NCBI GenBank assembly: GCA_900767405.1
Contig: CAAFZB010000021.1
Location: 1-8,783, forward strand
DNA from: Rikenellaceae bacterium
GTDB lineage: Bacteria; Bacteroidota; Bacteroidia; Bacteroidales; UBA932
Length of the DNA: 8,783 nucleotides
Reading direction: 5' to 3'
The stretch's first letter is position 1; each line of letters opens with the position of its first letter. This document shows positions 1 through 6,799 of the stretch, piece after piece. The notes beneath the pieces are model-generated. The model was not told where the DNA came from. It searched no databases and saw nothing but the letters and a program-made list of their open reading frames with translations. Position numbers and translations under genes: made by a program.

Positions 1-182
1 ATATGGGTCATTGTATCCAGCATATTGAAAACATCGGTAGAATTCATACCCGGATACACGTAAAGTCCAACGGAATCGGTAAAATTACCTATCTTATTGT
101 CCCGGATATATGTCCAGAAGCGGAAGAGGCCAAACAGCAGCGCTAAAGCGGCTACAGAGAGCAGAATCTTTTTCGTTTTCAT
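1..182 (-). CDS. mltG: Probable endolytic murein transglycosylase MltG, N-terminal 60 residues (cut by window edge)
   Basis: An open frame starts with ATG at 182 and runs without a stop off the left edge. Seen: it begins MKTKKILL, followed by one hydrophobic segment (about residues 6-22) ending in Phe-Arg-Phe-Trp, which fits an uncleaved inner-membrane anchor. Then comes a periplasmic stretch containing LYVYPGMNSTDVFNML, which resembles the small LysM-like subdomain at the start of YceG/MltG proteins (a beta strand, then a helix after 'sT..v'). Known of the family: MltG is membrane-anchored and cuts nascent glycan strands, releasing 1,6-anhydroMurNAc ends. Its ATG overlaps the TGA of the upstream GH73 gene (ATGA), so translation is probably coupled. 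The catalytic domain lies outside the window, so the name depends on the N-terminus and the cell-wall context. Another single-pass periplasmic protein is possible. Confidence 0.6.
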   Translation of the reverse strand, partial: MKTKKILLSVAALALLFGLFRFWTYIRDNKIGNFTDSVGLYVYPGMNSTDVFNMLDTMTH

Positions 183-1186
183 TTTCTAAGCAGGATTTCA
201 TCTCCGGGAGCAGGACTGTAGCTTTCGTCAAAACCGTTCATCTTGAGGATAGACGACAGCTTTACACCGAATCTCTGGCTGATGCCCCTGAGAGTCTCCG
301 ATTCATCCCCCACGATATACTTGTCAAGTCCCTTGGGAGTATGATTCTTCTTTGGAGAAATATATACGATAGTCCCGGGAAGCAGATCCTCGGACTTATT
401 CAATTCGTTTATCTGCAGAAGCTTGCGAAGAGACAAACCATACTCGGCCGCAATGCTGGAATAAGTCTCACCTTCGAGGGTGAAAATACACTCTACACCG
501 TTCTTGCGGAAAAGACGGCCGAAATTCACTTCCAAGGTCTCGTGCTGCCTCGCAACAGATTTCTTCTGAGCCTGAGCATCCGTCTTAACCTCAGGTTCTT
601 CCTTCACCTCGACCGCAGGGGCATCTTCCTCGACCCTGACGGCCTCCTCCATAGCAAGCGGGGCCTCGGGGAGAGGTTCCTGCCCATCGGAAAGCGTGTC
701 GTATCGGGAAAGGTTGAAATGCTCGATAAGGGTAATGAGCTTCTGCGGATAAGAAGGATCGGTGGCATATCCGGCAGCCTTTAGCCCGTAAGCCCACGCC
801 TGGTAATCTCCGGCCTTGTTGTTGAACAGAGACTTGTAGCGGTCGTAATAGCGCAGATAGTCGGAATGGTCACGGAAAGATTCGAGTGCACTGTCGTAAG
901 CGCGGAAACACTCGTTGAGCTCATCGTCGTCGTGATGAATCGTACGTCCGGTCCAGGTACGGTGACACTTGATGCCAAAGTGATTGTTCCCTTCCACTGC
1001 AAGACGGGAATTTCCGGCACTGGACTCCAGCAGGCCCTGGGCCAGGGTGATACTGGCAGGGATACCGCTGCGGTGCATTTCGGATACGGCAACAGGGGCA
1101 TACTTGTCTATGTAACTGTTATAGGCAGTCTCGTCCAGAGGAAGAACGGCAAGCAATGCCGACAGAAGAATGGTTATCATATTCAC
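179..1186 (-). CDS. Secreted GH73-type glucosaminidase with two C-terminal LysM domains
   Basis: A 335-residue predicted murein hydrolase that cuts the GlcNAc-MurNAc backbone in the periplasm. Seen: a short hydrophobic N-terminus (residues 3-17), probably a signal peptide. Next is a glucosaminidase domain (about 35-160) with the LAQGLLESSAG motif, in which Glu54 is the likely general acid, then NNHFGIKC (67-74) and a C-terminal AAGYATDPSYPQK block (137-149). Residues 165-215 form a Glu/Pro/Ala-rich linker. Two LysM peptidoglycan-binding domains follow, at about 233-277 and 289-334, each ending in a 'PGD/PGT-x-(I/V)-x-(I/L)' strand. The start is uncertain: GTG at 1186 overlaps the rnz stop as GTGA, while ATG at 1180 would drop only two residues and leaves an equally good signal sequence. 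It sits between rnz and probable mltG with 4-nt overlaps on both sides. The substrate bond is inferred from the family; related FlgJ- or Bax-like enzymes share the fold. Confidence 0.9.
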   Translation of the reverse strand: MNMITILLSALLAVLPLDETAYNSYIDKYAPVAVSEMHRSGIPASITLAQGLLESSAGNSRLAVEGNNHFGIKCHRTWTGRTIHHDDDELNECFRAYDSALESFRDHSDYLRYYDRYKSLFNNKAGDYQAWAYGLKAAGYATDPSYPQKLITLIEHFNLSRYDTLSDGQEPLPEAPLAMEEAVRVEEDAPAVEVKEEPEVKTDAQAQKKSVARQHETLEVNFGRLFRKNGVECIFTLEGETYSSIAAEYGLSLRKLLQINELNKSEDLLPGTIVYISPKKNHTPKGLDKYIVGDESETLRGISQRFGVKLSSILKMNGFDESYSPAPGDEILLRK

Positions 1187-1989
1187 TGTTTGTGTGGTAT
1201 TTCAAAAACGTCGCCGTCGCTGGCTGCATAAGTATCCTCAAATATCGGGCGCGCCTCATCCAGGAACAGCTGCAAATCCCGGCATCGGGCAGAATAATGC
1301 CCGAGTATAAGAGTCTGGACATTAGCGTTAGCAGCGCACCTGGCCGCCTGCTTTGATGTTGAATGAAACCTTTTGGCAGCCTGCTCCTCATACTCGGCCG
1401 TATATGTTGACTCGTGATAAAGCACATCCACCCCTTTTACATATTCGGCAAGGGAGTCGAACGGAGCCGTGTCCGAAACGTATGCGAATGACGGCTGATG
1501 AGCCCCTTCGGGGTTCTTGAGGGTTGGTACAGCATCGAAGCGGTAGCCGTAGGTTTCTATCTTATGGTTGAGAGGAAAGGCGCTCACCTTTACGTTCCTG
1601 TTCTCGTAAACCGTTTCCAGGCAACCGGCCTTGACCTTGTGAAATTCTATTTGGAAAGGGAGGCCGTCGCCAAAGTATTTCTTATAGAATACAAGCATTG
1701 CCTCCAGAGTGGCAGGACCGAAAATCCTCAATGGTTCCTCCCTGCCGTAAAGTCCCATTGTAGATATGAGGCCGAAAAGGCCGAAGATATGGTCTCCGTG
1801 AAGATGAGAGATGAACACGGCCTCTATTTTCGCAAACGAGAGACCCTCCTCCCGAATGCGGCGCTGCGTATTTTCTCCGCAGTCTATTAAAAACAAGCGC
1901 CCGTGTACCTGAAGCACCTGGGCGCTTTGATTTCTATCGACCCTCGGCATAGCCGAAGCGGTGCCGAGAGTCGTCAAAGTAAAGTTCAT
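1183..1989 (-). CDS. rnz: Ribonuclease Z (tRNA 3' endonuclease), short form without the exosite arm
   Basis: A metallo-beta-lactamase-fold enzyme that removes the 3' trailer of tRNA precursors in the cytoplasm. Seen: HLHGDH (His62, His64, Asp66, His67), His142 in LNHKIETYGY, Asp173 in YVSDT, an HST loop at 209-211, and His231 in LGHYSAR give a full zinc-ligand and catalytic set. Known: the family is usually about 305 residues; this protein has 268. The missing length lies between His142 and Asp173, where bacterial RNase Z normally carries a flexible arm with a Gly-Pro motif that grips the tRNA elbow. Here it is a short 'VPTLKNPEGAHQPS' loop. The ATG shares one base with the rpsA stop (TAATG) and the TGA overlaps the next gene's GTG, so it is translated from the rpsA message. 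The family is very secure. Whether it cuts tRNA normally without the arm is open. Confidence 0.94.
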   Translation of the reverse strand: MNFTLTTLGTASAMPRVDRNQSAQVLQVHGRLFLIDCGENTQRRIREEGLSFAKIEAVFISHLHGDHIFGLFGLISTMGLYGREEPLRIFGPATLEAMLVFYKKYFGDGLPFQIEFHKVKAGCLETVYENRNVKVSAFPLNHKIETYGYRFDAVPTLKNPEGAHQPSFAYVSDTAPFDSLAEYVKGVDVLYHESTYTAEYEEQAAKRFHSTSKQAARCAANANVQTLILGHYSARCRDLQLFLDEARPIFEDTYAASDGDVFEIPHKQ

Positions 1990-3773
1990 TATTCGCCTTT
2001 CTCGAGTTTGTCCTTAAGAGCTGCGAGAGCGTCGATATCTCCGAGGGTTGTCTTCTCAACGTTGGCGTTGACCTTCTTGACAGCCTTCTTTGTACCTTCT
2101 GCCTCTGCTGCTGCAGCCTTCTCCTTAATCTCTGCGTAAGTTCTGAGATGGCTTACGAGGATGCGGTGAGTGCTGCGGCGAAGCTCAACAACCTTGAACT
2201 GGAGAGTCTCTCCAACGAGAGCCTGCTTTCCGTCTTCCTTGGTAAGGTCGCGTGTGAAAGCGAAGCCTTCGGCATCTCCCTCGAGGGTGATGTTGGCGCC
2301 CTTGTCGGTAATTGAAGCTACGGTTCCCTCTACGGTTGAGCCAACGGGGAACTTGGACTCTATCTCATCCCAAGGGTTGGGAACGAGCTGCTTGTGACCA
2401 AGGCTGAGCTTATGGTTGGTCTCGTCGAAGTCGAGAATCTGAACCTCGATTGTGTCGCCAGATGCTACAACCTCTGAAGGATGCTTGATCTTGTTCCAGC
2501 TGAGGTCGCTTATGTGAACGAGTCCCTCTACGCCGTCCTCAAGCTCTGCGAATACGCCGAAGTTGGTAACGTTGCGAACTGTTGCATTGTGCTTGCTTCC
2601 AACAGGATATTTCTCACGGATACCTTCCCAGGGATTGGATGTGAGCTGCTTGAGTCCGAGGGACATCTTGCGTGCTTCACGGTCGATGGTAAGAATCTGG
2701 GCCTCGACTTCGTCACCGACTTTGAGGAATTCCTGTGCGCTGTGCAGACGGGGGCTCCAGGACATCTCGCTTACGTGAACGAGACCTTCTACGCCGGGCT
2801 CAACCTCGATGAATGCACCGTAGTCTGCAAGAAGGATAACCTTGCCGGTAACCTTGTCGCCAACCTTGAGGTTGGGATCGAGGTTCTCCCAGGGATGGGG
2901 AGTAAGCTGCTTCAGACCCAGGGCGATCTTCTTCTGCTGCTCGTTGAAGTCGAGAACGACAACCTTGATCTTCTGGTCGAGCGCAACGATTTCCTCGGGG
3001 TGATTGACACGGCCCCAGGAAAGGTCTGTAATATGAATGAGACCGTCGACTCCGCCCAGGTCGATGAATACTCCGTAGTTGGTGATGTTCTTCACAACAC
3101 CCTCGAGTACCTGACCCTTCTCGAGCTTGCCAATGAGTTCGCTTCTCTTAAGCTCCTGCTCTGCCTCGAGCAATGCCTTGTGAGATACGACCACGTTGCG
3201 GAAGTCGGGATTTATCTTCACAATCTTGAAATCGATATTCTGTCCTACGAACTGGTCGTAATCGCGGATAGGCTTGATGTCGATCTGGGAACCGGGAAGG
3301 AATGCCTCGATTCCGAATACGTCTACGATCATACCGCCCTTGGTGCGTGTCTTTACGAAGCCCTTTACGATTTCATCTTTCTCGTATGCCTCGTTTACCC
3401 TGTCCCAAGACTTGAGGGCGCGGGCCTTCTTGTGAGAAAGCACGAGCTGTCCCTTCTTGTCCTCTGCAGACTCTACGAACACCTCTACCTTGTCGCCAAC
3501 CTTGAGTTCGGGGTTGTAACGGAACTCGGGAGCCATAATTACGCCCTCGCTCTTTCCGCCAATGGTAACTACAACCTCTCTCTTGTTGATAGCGGTAACT
3601 TCACCTTCTACGACTTCGTTCTCAATGACCTTTGAAAGGGTCTTGTCGTAAGCCTCATTGATTTTTTCTTTTTCTGCGCTTGAAAGTTCTCCACCCTCGA
3701 AAGCTTCCCAGTCGAATTCCTCGGGAGCTACGGATGCATTGAGAATCTTCTTTGCTTCTGCCTGTTCTGCCAT
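1989..3773 (-). CDS. rpsA: 30S ribosomal protein S1
   Basis: S1 binds single-stranded, pyrimidine- or A/U-rich leader RNA on the 30S subunit and helps load mRNA, which matters where Shine-Dalgarno pairing is little used, as in Bacteroidota. Seen: 594 residues with six S1-type OB-fold repeats at about 54-117, 134-200, 219-289, 304-377, 389-463 and 476-543. Repeats 3 to 5 are the most regular, each with a G-V/A-F-(I/A) strand, a G-L-(I/V)-H motif, and an LSLG/IALG-(L/H)-KQL end followed by PW. Repeat 6 is the most diverged. The tail (544-594) is Ala/Lys/Glu-rich and ends in TTLGDIDALAALKDKLEKGE. The N-terminus is an acidic lead of about 50 residues. The start ATG follows an AT-rich stretch without a Shine-Dalgarno sequence. 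It has its own promoter and a hairpin leader, and is first in a run with rnz, the GH73 gene and probable mltG. Confidence 0.97.
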   Translation of the reverse strand: MAEQAEAKKILNASVAPEEFDWEAFEGGELSSAEKEKINEAYDKTLSKVIENEVVEGEVTAINKREVVVTIGGKSEGVIMAPEFRYNPELKVGDKVEVFVESAEDKKGQLVLSHKKARALKSWDRVNEAYEKDEIVKGFVKTRTKGGMIVDVFGIEAFLPGSQIDIKPIRDYDQFVGQNIDFKIVKINPDFRNVVVSHKALLEAEQELKRSELIGKLEKGQVLEGVVKNITNYGVFIDLGGVDGLIHITDLSWGRVNHPEEIVALDQKIKVVVLDFNEQQKKIALGLKQLTPHPWENLDPNLKVGDKVTGKVILLADYGAFIEVEPGVEGLVHVSEMSWSPRLHSAQEFLKVGDEVEAQILTIDREARKMSLGLKQLTSNPWEGIREKYPVGSKHNATVRNVTNFGVFAELEDGVEGLVHISDLSWNKIKHPSEVVASGDTIEVQILDFDETNHKLSLGHKQLVPNPWDEIESKFPVGSTVEGTVASITDKGANITLEGDAEGFAFTRDLTKEDGKQALVGETLQFKVVELRRSTHRILVSHLRTYAEIKEKAAAAEAEGTKKAVKKVNANVEKTTLGDIDALAALKDKLEKGE

Positions 3774-3821
3774 AATTGGTAAAACCTGATTTTTTAAAAG
3801 TTAAACATTCGAGTAAGCCCG

Positions 3822-3852
3822 ACAACCCAGGCGCATTATGCGCACGCGTTGT
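3822..3852 (-). promoter_or_regulatory. rpsA: Stem-loop in the rpsA 5' leader
   Basis: Read on the minus strand, the leader can fold into a symmetric hairpin. The outer arms ACAAC and GTTGT pair, a 4x4 internal loop (GCGT opposite CTGG) follows, then the inner arms GCGCA and TGCGC pair around TAA. It begins about five bases after the predicted transcription start and ends about 48 bases before the ATG. There is no T-run after it, so it is not a terminator. A role in message stability or in feedback by S1 on its own leader (known for E. coli rpsA) is inference. Confidence 0.55.
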
Positions 3853-3863
3853 TCAAAAGCCTG

Positions 3864-3895
3864 CAAATATAAAAATTATTCCGGATAATTACAAG
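3864..3895 (-). promoter_or_regulatory. Bacteroides-type promoter of rpsA
   Basis: On the minus strand a -33-like CTTG (3892-3895) is followed, 20 bases later, by a -7 box TATATTTG (3864-3871). This matches the Bacteroidota primary-sigma pattern TTTG, about 20 bases, TAnnTTTG. Transcription would start near 3857, giving a leader of about 84 bases. The -33 element overlaps the last codon of mntP, so rpsA can be transcribed separately from the upstream genes, although read-through from them remains possible. Confidence 0.75.
3874..3890 (-). repeat. Inverted repeat inside the rpsA promoter spacer
   Basis: The arms AATTAT and ATAATT flank a 5-base CCGGA centre and lie between the -33 and -7 boxes, also covering part of the mntP stop codon. 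The second arm runs into a five-T stretch. It could be an operator, or a weak terminator for read-through from mntP. The stem is all A/T, so a strong terminator is unlikely and chance is possible in such AT-rich DNA. Confidence 0.35.
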
Positions 3896-4455
3896 AGCCC
3901 CAGGCCCTGGAGAAGAATGACGATGGCAATGGACAGCAGCACTGCCCCACCGGCAATCACGGCCGGCCGGCCGAAGCGGGTTCCAACCCTGCTTCCAAGC
4001 CCTATTCCCAGTATCACAGAGAGCAGCGTCACTGCAAAGACGCTTACGGCAAGAGGGAGGAACTGGGCGAACTGTACCCCGGACAAAGACTGGGAGCAAC
4101 CTACCGCAAGAGCATCGATACTGGTTGCTACGCCTCCCAGGAGGACGTTTCTGAAACCGCCGAGGTCCCTGCCCTGCGGTTCATTCCTGATTCCATCGTG
4201 CAACATACCGGCGCTCACATAGAAAAGAAGGGCTGCGCCGATGAATTTGGATATACTTGAAAGGAGTCCGACGAAAAGGTACCCGAAAGCCCAGCCAAAA
4301 ACAAGCAGAGCAGTCTGAATGAACGCAAAGGAAAGCGCCACAAGCATAATGCTCCTGCGATTTGCGTTCCTGAGGCTGAAGCTGGAGCAGAGCGACACCG
4401 CAAAACAGTCGGCGCACAGAGAGGCGGCTATTAACAAGGACCTTACGACTAGCAT
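3889..4455 (-). CDS. mntP: Manganese efflux pump MntP
   Basis: An inner-membrane exporter that lowers cytoplasmic Mn2+. Seen: 188 residues, the usual length for the family, with six hydrophobic segments arranged as two inverted triplets (about 4-24, 36-60, 66-86, then 104-122, 132-154, 165-186). Each triplet carries a family Asp motif: ADCFAVS with Asp16 in the first segment and TSIDALAVG with Asp114 in the fourth. In homologues these aspartates are needed for export. The first motif is usually M/L-D-A-F-A-(V/A)-S; here the residue after Asp is Cys17, with Cys14 and Cys23 also close by. The start ATG lies two bases after the recR stop (TAA-CC-ATG), so it is probably translated by coupling, and no separate leader exists in which an Mn2+ riboswitch could sit. 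The family call is strong; the metal is inferred from it. Confidence 0.92.
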   Translation of the reverse strand: MLVVRSLLIAASLCADCFAVSLCSSFSLRNANRRSIMLVALSFAFIQTALLVFGWAFGYLFVGLLSSISKFIGAALLFYVSAGMLHDGIRNEPQGRDLGGFRNVLLGGVATSIDALAVGCSQSLSGVQFAQFLPLAVSVFAVTLLSVILGIGLGSRVGTRFGRPAVIAGGAVLLSIAIVILLQGLGLL

Positions 4456-4457
4456 GG

Positions 4458-5084
4458 TTACGGACAGAAGGGTTGACGGTTTGCAATTGACCGGCCGAGG
4501 GTCAGGGAGTCGGCATACTCCAGGTCATCGCCAAAGCCGAGGCCGCGGGCAAGGGTGCTTACGTTGACTCCGAACTGTTCCAGCTGCCGGTAAAGATAAA
4601 AGGCCGTAGTCTCCCCCTCGACGTCTCCCGAAAGGGCCAGAATAACCTCGTCGGGCCGCGGGTATAAGTCAGAGGCGTTCGTGAACCTCCCGAGGAGCCC
4701 GGGTATATTAAGGTCGGAAGGCGCAATCCCGTTTATCGGCGAAATGATTCCGCCCAGGATATGATACACCCCGTGATACTCCCCCGTGGCTTCGATGCTC
4801 ATCACATCCCTCACGCTCTCTACCACGCAAACGGTCTTACGGTCCCTTTTGCTATCTGCACAAATATAGCAGACATCCTCGTCACAAATCATTGAGCACA
4901 CTTTACAATATTTAACATCGGTAGCCAGACGGTCTATCGAAGCCGCAAAGTGGCGGACATTTTCCGACGGCTGTCCCAGCAGATGCAGGGCAAGACGAAG
5001 CGCGCTGCGCGGGCCTATGCCCGGCAGCGAGCTTATTGATTCGACTGCGTTCTGCAGGATAGCTGACGGATACTTATTTTCCAC
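4458..5084 (-). CDS. recR: Recombination mediator protein RecR
   Basis: RecR forms a ring-shaped clamp that works with RecO (and RecF) to load RecA on gapped DNA covered by SSB. Seen: 208 residues of standard layout. A helix-hairpin-helix with LPGIGPRSALR is at 20-30. A C4 zinc finger uses Cys60, Cys63, Cys72 and Cys75, with an extra Cys67 between the pairs. A Toprim domain starts at VCVVESVRDVMSIE (85-98) and includes DVEGETTAFYL (154-164), and the GxGFGDDLEYADSLTLGRSI end (181-200) is the Walker-B-like family signature. The likely start is GTG at 5084, which lies inside the end of murQ (11-nt overlap) and gives the family N-terminus (KYPS..LQNAVESISSLPGIG). Being fourth-last in a kinase-murQ-recR-mntP run suggests its expression follows those genes. 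No odd substitutions were seen in the signature motifs. Confidence 0.96.
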   Translation of the reverse strand: MENKYPSAILQNAVESISSLPGIGPRSALRLALHLLGQPSENVRHFAASIDRLATDVKYCKVCSMICDEDVCYICADSKRDRKTVCVVESVRDVMSIEATGEYHGVYHILGGIISPINGIAPSDLNIPGLLGRFTNASDLYPRPDEVILALSGDVEGETTAFYLYRQLEQFGVNVSTLARGLGFGDDLEYADSLTLGRSIANRQPFCP

Positions 5085-5883
5085 TCTTGTATGCGTCTAC
5101 GGCAGCGCGTACCTGACCGTACTTTAGAAGGAGTTCATGCGCCAGGTCATAATCTGTGATTCCGGCCTCCTCCATAATCATTCTGGTACCTCTGTCCACC
5201 AGCTTTATGTTGGTAAGCTGCATATCCACCATCTTGTTTCCGTGGACGTGGCCGAGGCGTATCATAACGGCCGTGGAAATCATATTGAGCACAAGCTTCT
5301 GGGCGGTACCCGATTTCATTCTGGTACTTCCTGTAACAAACTCAGGGCCGCACACAACCTCGATGGGGCATTCGCAGGCAGCTGCAACGGGAGAACCGCT
5401 GTTGCAGGTAATGCATCCCGTAAGCATTCCCTTGCTGCGGGCCGTCTCCAGCGCTCCGATCACGTAAGGAGTCGTACCGGAAGCGGCGATTCCCACAACG
5501 GTATCGTACTTGTTGGGCTTGTAGACCTGCATATCGGCCCATCCTCCTTCCCTGTTGTCCTCGGCGCCTTCGGCAGCTGTCCTTATGGCCTTGTCGCCTC
5601 CGGCCATAAGGCCGATGAAGAGGTCTGGCACTCCGTAGGTTGGAGGTATTTCCGATGCGTCGACAATTCCCAGGCGTCCGCTGGTGCCGGCTCCCAGGTA
5701 GAAGATTCTTCCTCCCTTGGGAACTCTCTCGACTATTCCCTCCACCAGTTTCTCAATTGCGGGGAGTACTCCGGCTATGGCCTGGGGCACTTTGGTATCT
5801 TCGTGGTTGATGCCCTCGAGAATCTGCATCGTGCTCATTTTCTCGAGATCGTTATAAAGCGAAGCTTGTTCAGTCGTTCTCAT
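5074..5883 (-). CDS. murQ: N-acetylmuramic acid 6-phosphate etherase
   Basis: MurQ cleaves the D-lactyl ether of MurNAc-6-phosphate, giving GlcNAc-6-phosphate and D-lactate in cytoplasmic murein recycling. Seen: 269 residues with one SIS (sugar isomerase) domain. The start is a typical TTEQASLYNDLEKMS (3-17). Next are LGAGTSGRLGIVDASEIPPT (63-82), with Glu78 at the place of the E. coli catalytic Glu83, then AAEGAEDN (103-110) holding the second conserved Glu. GIAASGTTPYV (131-141) and PEFVTGSTRMKSGTAQKL (180-197) are phosphate/sugar-binding loops. The C-terminus stops soon after the last SIS helix, so it is slightly shorter than the E. coli protein (298) but complete. The ATG lies 14 bases before the kinase stop (ATG..TGA), which fits translational coupling of the two recycling steps. 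Confidence 0.96.
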   Translation of the reverse strand: MRTTEQASLYNDLEKMSTMQILEGINHEDTKVPQAIAGVLPAIEKLVEGIVERVPKGGRIFYLGAGTSGRLGIVDASEIPPTYGVPDLFIGLMAGGDKAIRTAAEGAEDNREGGWADMQVYKPNKYDTVVGIAASGTTPYVIGALETARSKGMLTGCITCNSGSPVAAACECPIEVVCGPEFVTGSTRMKSGTAQKLVLNMISTAVMIRLGHVHGNKMVDMQLTNIKLVDRGTRMIMEEAGITDYDLAHELLLKYGQVRAAVDAYKSGK

Positions 5884-6742
5884 TGCTTGTATGGTATTTA
5901 ATAAGACCTTCGATAGGGGTTGCTATGATTTCAGAGAAGCGGATGCCGTATTCATCGGCGACCTTGCGGAGCCTTTTCTGATGGGCGAAACCGAAGCCTC
6001 CGACAACTCCCACAGGGTATTTCTTAATGTCGTACTGGCTCAGGGCCCTTTCGATGAAGTTGCGGAAGTTGCGGTCTACCAGGTCACGCACGTATTCACA
6101 GCTGTCGTAGCGCTCCATAATCCAGGGAGCGAACTCTCCGAGATACTTCGAAGGGGCCTCGCTCTTGTAAACCTTCTGAACTACGGTGAAATAGTCGACC
6201 TGGAAATCGCGGGCGAACTCGCTGCTCACGGGTTCGGGCACAAGGCCCTTGAGGAAGTCTGCCATAAACATCTTGCCCAGGCAGGCGCCGCCACCCTCGT
6301 CGCCGAGGATGAATCCGGCAGAGCGGACGTTCTTCACAATGTTCTTTCCGTCATAAAGGCAGCTGTTGGAGCCTGTTCCCATAATTGCGGCAATGCCGGG
6401 CTTGTGTCCGCAGACAGCGCGTGCGGCGTCCAGAAGGTCGGATGCATACTCCATTTCGGCTTCGGGGAAATACTCCTTAAGGGAAGCGTCCAGATTCTTG
6501 GCTACGGGCGGGATCTTCTCTCCCTCGGGAATGATGAGGCCGGCCGCATAGTAATGCAGCTCGGTAACCTTTTCTCCATTGGGATTGAGTTGGGGAGCAG
6601 CCTCGTTGATGATTGCCTTGATGGCCTCGATGGGCATAGTGGCGATATTCATTCCGGCCGTTCTCACTGGGGTTACGGTTCCATCGGCAGCGACAGCGCA
6701 CCAATCGGTCTTTGTCGCTCCGCTTTCTACTATTATTATCAT
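5870..6742 (-). CDS. BadF/BcrA-type N-acetylhexosamine kinase, probably a MurNAc (GlcNAc) 6-kinase
   Basis: A cytoplasmic ATP-dependent sugar kinase of the ASKHA fold. Seen: 290 residues with a phosphate-1 loop VESGATKTDW (5-14), a candidate catalytic base Asp102 in YASDLLDAARA, a phosphate-2 loop IMGTGSNSCLYDG (120-132), a glycine-rich GDEGGGACLG (147-156) and an adenosine-contact VVGGFGFAHQ (246-255). The family includes GlcNAc kinases and the MurK kinases of Clostridium and Tannerella, which make MurNAc-6-phosphate where no phosphotransferase system exists. The 14-nt overlap with murQ argues that its main product feeds MurQ, so MurNAc is the preferred substrate guess, with GlcNAc as a likely second. 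No transporter gene of the MurT kind is in the window. It is the first gene of the minus-strand run and has its own -7 box. The family is secure; substrate specificity is inferred. Confidence 0.88.
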   Translation of the reverse strand: MIIIVESGATKTDWCAVAADGTVTPVRTAGMNIATMPIEAIKAIINEAAPQLNPNGEKVTELHYYAAGLIIPEGEKIPPVAKNLDASLKEYFPEAEMEYASDLLDAARAVCGHKPGIAAIMGTGSNSCLYDGKNIVKNVRSAGFILGDEGGGACLGKMFMADFLKGLVPEPVSSEFARDFQVDYFTVVQKVYKSEAPSKYLGEFAPWIMERYDSCEYVRDLVDRNFRNFIERALSQYDIKKYPVGVVGGFGFAHQKRLRKVADEYGIRFSEIIATPIEGLIKYHTSNEND

Positions 6743-6770
6743 ATTGTCGGTTTATTTGTGATTGAACTTA

Positions 6771-6778
6771 CAAATATA
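6771..6778 (-). promoter_or_regulatory. -7 box for the kinase-murQ-recR-mntP run
   Basis: The minus strand reads TATATTTG, identical to the rpsA -7 box, 28 bases before the kinase ATG. This would give a leader of roughly 20 bases. The expected -33 position (near 6798) reads TAAT, so that half is weak. The match to TAnnTTTG carries the call. Confidence 0.6.
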
Positions 6779-6799
6779 CTACTTTTTGAACATTTTTAT

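Noticed and set aside
2481..3635. A 384-codon plus-strand open frame opposite rpsA
   Set aside because: It lies in the exactly codon-aligned antisense frame of rpsA, so it stays open only because the sense gene avoids TTA, CTA and TCA codons. It has no family motifs.
4456..4460. Mn2+ (yybP-ykoY) riboswitch before mntP
   Set aside because: Only two bases separate the recR stop from the mntP start, leaving no room for a leader.
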